From assembly GCA_963722905.1 (NCBI GenBank), contig CAVROT010000015.1, positions 1 through 64,000 on the forward strand: a DNA stretch of 64,000 nucleotides, read 5' to 3'. Positions 60,437 to 64,000 of this stretch are shown in pieces. Position 1 is the stretch's first letter. Every line of letters starts with the position of its first letter. Under the pieces are notes generated by a model. It saw only the letters and a program-made list of their open reading frames with translations. It was not told where the DNA came from and did not search any database. This DNA is from CAVROT01 sp963722905 (lineage in GTDB: Bacteria > Pseudomonadota > Alphaproteobacteria > Rhodobacterales > Rhodobacteraceae). The position numbers and the translations under genes were made by a program.

Positions 60437-62016
60437 CCGAGGCCCCGCCCCCCGACGCGTCCCCCGACGCCCCCATGGCCGAGACGCGCCGCCGCGGCGG
60501 CGGGCGCCGTGGCCGGGCCGCGTCCGTCTCGGCCGGGGAGGGCGCGCGGGAGACGAACTATCACGACCTGCGCAACCCGTTCCCCGCCGTCCCCGTCTTT
60601 ACCCAGGATCGCATCGAGGCGATGCACGAGGCCGCCTTGACGGTGCTCGAGGAGCTGGGGATGAAGGTCCTGCTGCCCGAGGCGCGTGATATCTACGCCG
60701 CCGCAGGCGCGCGCATCGACGGCGAGATGGTCCATCTGGGCCGCGACATCGTCGAGGCGGCGCTGGCCACCGCGCCCAAGGGGTTCGACCTGCGCGCCGG
60801 ATCGCGGGCCAAGGACCTGCGCATGGAGCTGGGTCGCCTCGTCATCCAGCCCGGCGCGGGCGCGCCCCATGCGGACGACCACGTCCGGGGCCGGCGGCCC
60901 GGCGACCTGGAGGCGTTCGACGACTTCACCCGCCTCAACCAGCATTTCGACGTCCTCCAGATGCTCTCCCCCTCGGTGGAGCCGCAGGACGTTCCCCCGC
61001 ACGAGCGCCACTACGCGACGATGCGGTCCTCGCTCACCCTCTCGGACAAGGTGCCGTTCGTCTTCTCGCGCGGCAGCCCGCAGATAGCCGACGCCTTCGA
61101 GATGATGCGCCTGGCGCGCGGGCTGGATGCGGACGCCTTCTCCGCCGAGCCATGGTGCTTCACGATCATCAACACCAACTCGCCGCGGATGCTCGACATC
61201 CCGATGGCGCAGGGCCTGATCGACTTCGCCCGCGCGGGGCAGGCCTCCATCGTCACGCCGTTCTGCCTGATGGGCGCGATGGCGCCGGTGACGGTCGCGG
61301 GCGCGGTGACGCTCAGCCACGCCGAGGCGATGGCGGCCATCGTGCTGACGCAGCTGGCCCGCCCCGGCGCGCCGGTGCTCTACGGATCGTTCACGTCCAA
61401 CGTCGACATGAAGTCGGGCGCGCCGGCCTTCGGCACGCCCGAGCACGTGAAGGCGAACCTGGCCGTGGGCCAGATGGCGCGCCTGTTGGGCCTGCCCTGG
61501 CGCAGCGCCACCGGCGCGGGCGGGCCGGTGAATGACGCCCAGGCCGCGCACGAGACGCAGTTCGGCGCCTGGGGCGTGGTGCTGGCCGGCGCCACGGTCC
61601 TCATCCACGGCGCCGGCTGGATCGAGGGCGGCCTGACGGTCAGCTTCGAGAAGATGATCACCGACCTCGAGGCGATGCAGGTCTTCGCCGAGCTCTGCGC
61701 CCCCACCCCCGCCGGCGAAGCCGAGATCGCCATGGACGCGCTGCGCGAGGTGGCGCCGGGGGGCCATTTCTTCGGCTGCGACCACACGATGGAGCGGTTC
61801 TCCACCGCATTCTATGAACCCCTCGTCGCGGACTGGTCCAACCTCGGGACCTGGCAGGAACGCGGCGCGCGCGATGCCGACGCGCGCGCCACCGACGTCT
61901 GGCAGCGCATCCTGCGCGAGTTCCGCCCGCCCGCGACCGACCCGGAGCGCATCGCCGCGCTCGACGACTTCATCGCGAGGCGGCGTGCCGATGGCGGCGC
62001 ACCGCCCGTCAGCTAG
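60433..62016 (+). CDS. Trimethylamine methyltransferase (MttB) family protein, non-pyrrolysine
   Basis: 527 residues. MttB barrel hallmarks: RIEAMHEAALTVLEELGMKV, SLTLSDKVPFVFSRGSPQIA, NTNSPRMLDIPMAQGLIDFA, LMGAMAPVTVAGAV and FGTPEHVKANLAVGQMARLL. The whole gene is open without TAG, so it belongs to the large non-pyrrolysine group that includes glycine betaine methyltransferases. A basic N-terminal arm (RRRGGGRRGRAAS) is unusual. No corrinoid (MttC-like) protein gene is present in the window. Confidence 0.85.
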   Translation: MTEAPPPDASPDAPMAETRRRGGGRRGRAASVSAGEGARETNYHDLRNPFPAVPVFTQDRIEAMHEAALTVLEELGMKVLLPEARDIYAAAGARIDGEMVHLGRDIVEAALATAPKGFDLRAGSRAKDLRMELGRLVIQPGAGAPHADDHVRGRRPGDLEAFDDFTRLNQHFDVLQMLSPSVEPQDVPPHERHYATMRSSLTLSDKVPFVFSRGSPQIADAFEMMRLARGLDADAFSAEPWCFTIINTNSPRMLDIPMAQGLIDFARAGQASIVTPFCLMGAMAPVTVAGAVTLSHAEAMAAIVLTQLARPGAPVLYGSFTSNVDMKSGAPAFGTPEHVKANLAVGQMARLLGLPWRSATGAGGPVNDAQAAHETQFGAWGVVLAGATVLIHGAGWIEGGLTVSFEKMITDLEAMQVFAELCAPTPAGEAEIAMDALREVAPGGHFFGCDHTMERFSTAFYEPLVADWSNLGTWQERGARDADARATDVWQRILREFRPPATDPERIAALDDFIARRRADGGAPPVS

Positions 62017-62028
62017 GGGAGCCGCGAC

Positions 62029-62874
62029 ATGGCCTTCGACGACACCGTCCGCATCCGCCGCATCGACGCCGCCGGGGTCTCCATGCGCATCGCCGTGGCA
62101 GGCCCATCGCGGGGGGACGCACCGGATATCGTATGGATCCCCGGCGGCGACGCCCCGGCGGAGTACTACCTCGAGCAGTGGGCGCGCTTCGGGGCGTATC
62201 GCTGCATCTCCTACGACCCGCGCGGCGTGAGAGAGACCACGGCGCCGCCTCCGCCCTGGACGATCGAGGAGATGGCCGCCGATTGCGCCGCGGTGATCGA
62301 GGCCACCTGCGACGGCGCCGTGATCCTGACCGGCCTGTCCATGGGCGGTCTGCTGACCCAGGCCGTCGCCTGCGCGCGCCCGGACCTCGTGCGCCTGGCG
62401 ATCCCCATGGGCACGGCCGCCTACATAGACGGCTTCACCCGCGACTGGATGCAGGCCGAGATCGACATGCGCCGCGAGGGCCGCTCCATCGACGGCATGA
62501 TGGCGACCTGCCACTACGCCGCCTTCGCCTACCCCACCGCCGCCCTGGGCGATCCGGAAGTCTGGGCCCGCGTCAAGGCCGCCTACAGCGTTCGCTTCGG
62601 CGAGCGCGCGCCCGAGGATCTGATCGCTCAGTGGCAGGCCTGCCTCGACTATGACGGCCGCGCGGCGCTGCGCCGCTGCGAGGTGCCGATGCACGTCGTG
62701 GCCTTCGCGCAGGACATGCAGACGCCGCCCGCCATGTGCCGCGAGGTCTCGGACCTGGCGCGGCGCGGCGTCTTTCACGAGGTGCCGGGGCTGGGCCACG
62801 TCAGCCACGCGCGCCATGCGCCGGACACGGTGGCGTCGCTCCTGCACGGGATCATCGCCGGGGCCGCGGCGTGA
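62029..62874 (+). CDS. Alpha/beta hydrolase
   Basis: 281 residues. IVWIPGGDAPAEYYLEQW is the oxyanion-side loop, YDPRGVRETTAPP the strand-4 motif, TGLSMGGLLTQAVA the nucleophile elbow (Ser in GLSMG), and VPGLGHVSHARHAPDT the catalytic His loop. A gggag RBS precedes ATG 62029. May release the product or conjugate handled by the neighbouring methyl-transfer enzymes. Confidence 0.85.
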   Translation: MAFDDTVRIRRIDAAGVSMRIAVAGPSRGDAPDIVWIPGGDAPAEYYLEQWARFGAYRCISYDPRGVRETTAPPPPWTIEEMAADCAAVIEATCDGAVILTGLSMGGLLTQAVACARPDLVRLAIPMGTAAYIDGFTRDWMQAEIDMRREGRSIDGMMATCHYAAFAYPTAALGDPEVWARVKAAYSVRFGERAPEDLIAQWQACLDYDGRAALRRCEVPMHVVAFAQDMQTPPAMCREVSDLARRGVFHEVPGLGHVSHARHAPDTVASLLHGIIAGAAA

Positions 62875-63536
62875 GCGCAATCGTGCCCCTGCGTGCCGCG
62901 GCAAGCGATCCGCCCGCCGGCAACGTCAAGGTCACGCGCGACGACTGGCTGCGCCTGGCGCTCGACGTGCTCGTCTCGAACGGGATCGACGCGGTAAAGG
63001 TGCTGCGCCTGTCGCGGCGGCTCGATGTCTCGCGCTCGTCGTTCTACTGGTATTTCGGCTCCCGGCAGGATCTTCTGGATGCGCTGCTGGCGCATTGGGA
63101 CGCCACCAACACCCGCGCCATCATAGAGCTGGCGAGGGCGCCGCAGCCGACAATCACGGCGGCGGTCGCGCATGTCTTCCGCGCCTGGATCGATCCCGCG
63201 AAGTTCGATCCCCGGCTCGATTTCGCAGTGCGCGAATGGGCGCGCCATTCGGGCCCGGTGCGCCGCCTGCTCGACCGCGCGGACGATGAGCGCCTGCAGG
63301 CGCTGCGCACGATGTTCGCCCGCCACGGCTACGACGAGGCCGAGGCCGACGCCCGCTCGCGCGTGCTCTATTTCATGCAGATCGGCTACTACGCGCTCGA
63401 TCTGAGCGAACCGCTCGAGGACCGGCTCGCGCGCGTGCCGGACTATCTGCTGTCCTTCACGGGACGCCAGGCGTCCGAGGAGGAGGTGGAGAGCCTGCGT
63501 GCCGAGGCGCATCGGGCCGCGGCCACGCGGGGCTGA
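62871..63536 (+). CDS. TetR family transcriptional regulator
   Basis: 221 residues from GTG 62871, which overlaps the hydrolase stop (GTGA). HTH: VKVLRLSRRLDVSRSSFYWYF; the C-terminal domain (RLDFAVREWARHSGPVRRLL) is the type found in several alphaproteobacterial TetR regulators of amine catabolism. Its place at the end of the operon suggests feedback control of the cluster. Confidence 0.85.
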   Translation: MSAIVPLRAAASDPPAGNVKVTRDDWLRLALDVLVSNGIDAVKVLRLSRRLDVSRSSFYWYFGSRQDLLDALLAHWDATNTRAIIELARAPQPTITAAVAHVFRAWIDPAKFDPRLDFAVREWARHSGPVRRLLDRADDERLQALRTMFARHGYDEAEADARSRVLYFMQIGYYALDLSEPLEDRLARVPDYLLSFTGRQASEEEVESLRAEAHRAAATRG

Positions 63537-64000
63537 CGGGATCCGCGATCCTTTTCGGGCGGCGCTATTCCGCCGCGCGCTTGGCGCTGGAGGGGACGCG
63601 CGGCCAGCGCGGCTGGCGACGGGCCGAGCCGAGACCCGCGTAGGACGCGATCGCCGTGGGCGCCGGCGAGCTCGACCGCTTGCTCTCGCACGCGCGAAGC
63701 GGCATTCCGCACATGCGGGCGGCCGTCGCTCCGGGTGTCCTGCAGATGTTCCCCGCCGTCGGCCAGCTCGAGATACTGCGAAACTGAGGCGGCACCGTCG
63801 ACGTTACGCCCAACAGCTCGCCGCCGATCGGGATGACGCTCTTCGAGGGGCCCTGCACGAGGCGCGTCGCGAGAGGCGTCGCCGCCTTGTTGGTTAGCGC
63901 GTACCCGAGGGTGCCCCACCCCTCTAGGTGGGCGCACATGTTGTCGCGGGGACGCCGCGTCGCTCGGCGGGTTTCGTGACGTCGAGCCACGTCGGCCCTG
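63537..64000 (-). other. Unassigned right edge; overlapping minus-strand readings
   Basis: Two minus-strand frames stay open over most of this stretch, one reading HLEGWGTLGYALTNKAATPL and RLVQGPSKSVIPIGGELLGV in its right part, the other DGRPHVRNAASRVREQAVEL further left. The change of plausible reading at about 63780 suggests a frameshifted gene remnant, possibly extending past the window. I recognise no family. Confidence 0.3.

Noticed and set aside
1..64000. CRISPR array, rRNA operon, riboswitch or replication origin
   Set aside because: No regularly spaced repeats, no rRNA signature, no recognisable riboswitch leader and no DnaA-box cluster were seen. Short direct repeats found are IS ends or target duplications.

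Overview
This is a very GC-rich chromosomal window, apart from some visibly AT-richer island patches. It most likely comes from a marine-type alphaproteobacterium of the Rhodobacterales. That placement is inferred from codon use, the tightly overlapping ATGA/GTGA operons, and gene types common in that group (MipA/OmpV, DUF6326, non-pyrrolysine MttB next to a GcvT-domain dehydrogenase, ECF42/DGPF pairs).

Layout. (1) 1-2.0 kb: a broken joint between a prophage remnant (end of an HK97-type portal gene plus one small gene, minus strand) and a 5'-truncated Bcr/CflA-type transporter. (2) 2.1-10.2 kb: a TetR-controlled efflux/oxidoreductase operon in decay. The membrane fusion gene has an in-frame stop and a small deletion, the RND pump gene is frameshifted by an exact 14-bp tandem duplication, and an SDR gene has an in-frame stop; an MFS gene, a small gene and a second SDR are intact. 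(3) 10.3-28.7 kb: ordinary accessory chromosome. It has a serine hydrolase/XRE/DUF2975 set, an envelope operon (lipoprotein, MipA, S41 peptidase, DUF6326), an SRPBCC-DGPF-ECF42 sigma set, a GNAT-ASCH fusion, a decayed alpha/beta hydrolase, a TipA-like MerR regulator, and a di-haem peroxidase and homocysteine methyltransferase. The last two are divergent from a large BTAD/AAA+/TPR regulator.

(4) 28.7-48.8 kb: an island packed with insertion sequences. Cargo comprises an RTX-type acyltransferase fragment with small unknown genes, a CheB/CheR pseudogene, a VapBC toxin-antitoxin pair, and a phage MuF-domain protein fused to an RNase A-like toxin with an immunity-like gene 1 bp downstream. Around these are two IS2-like elements, an IS3-type fragment, two IS427-like copies, two IS903-like copies, two inverted IS5-group copies and two IS1182-type elements. 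The insertion order can be read from target duplications: an IS2-like element sits in one IS1182 element, which sits in a second IS1182 element. The transposase of that outer element also carries three copies of a ~42-bp double-hairpin repeat. A tRNA-Ser(GCU) gene and a P4-type integrase with a stop codon and a lost catalytic end mark the probable integration site.

(5) 49.1-63.5 kb: an intact catabolic cluster. One arm (minus strand) encodes an M20 dipeptidase, a CocE/NonD acyl hydrolase and a complete oligopeptide-type ABC importer. The divergent arm encodes a sarcosine/dimethylglycine dehydrogenase-like flavoprotein, an MttB-family methyltransferase, an alpha/beta hydrolase and a TetR regulator. 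The inferred job is uptake, hydrolysis and demethylation of an N-methylated amine or amine conjugate. The last 460 bp hold no gene I can name.

The most interesting items are the orphan MuF-RNase A toxin/immunity pair, the double-hairpin repeats inside a transposase gene, and the methylated-amine cluster that lacks a visible corrinoid protein.
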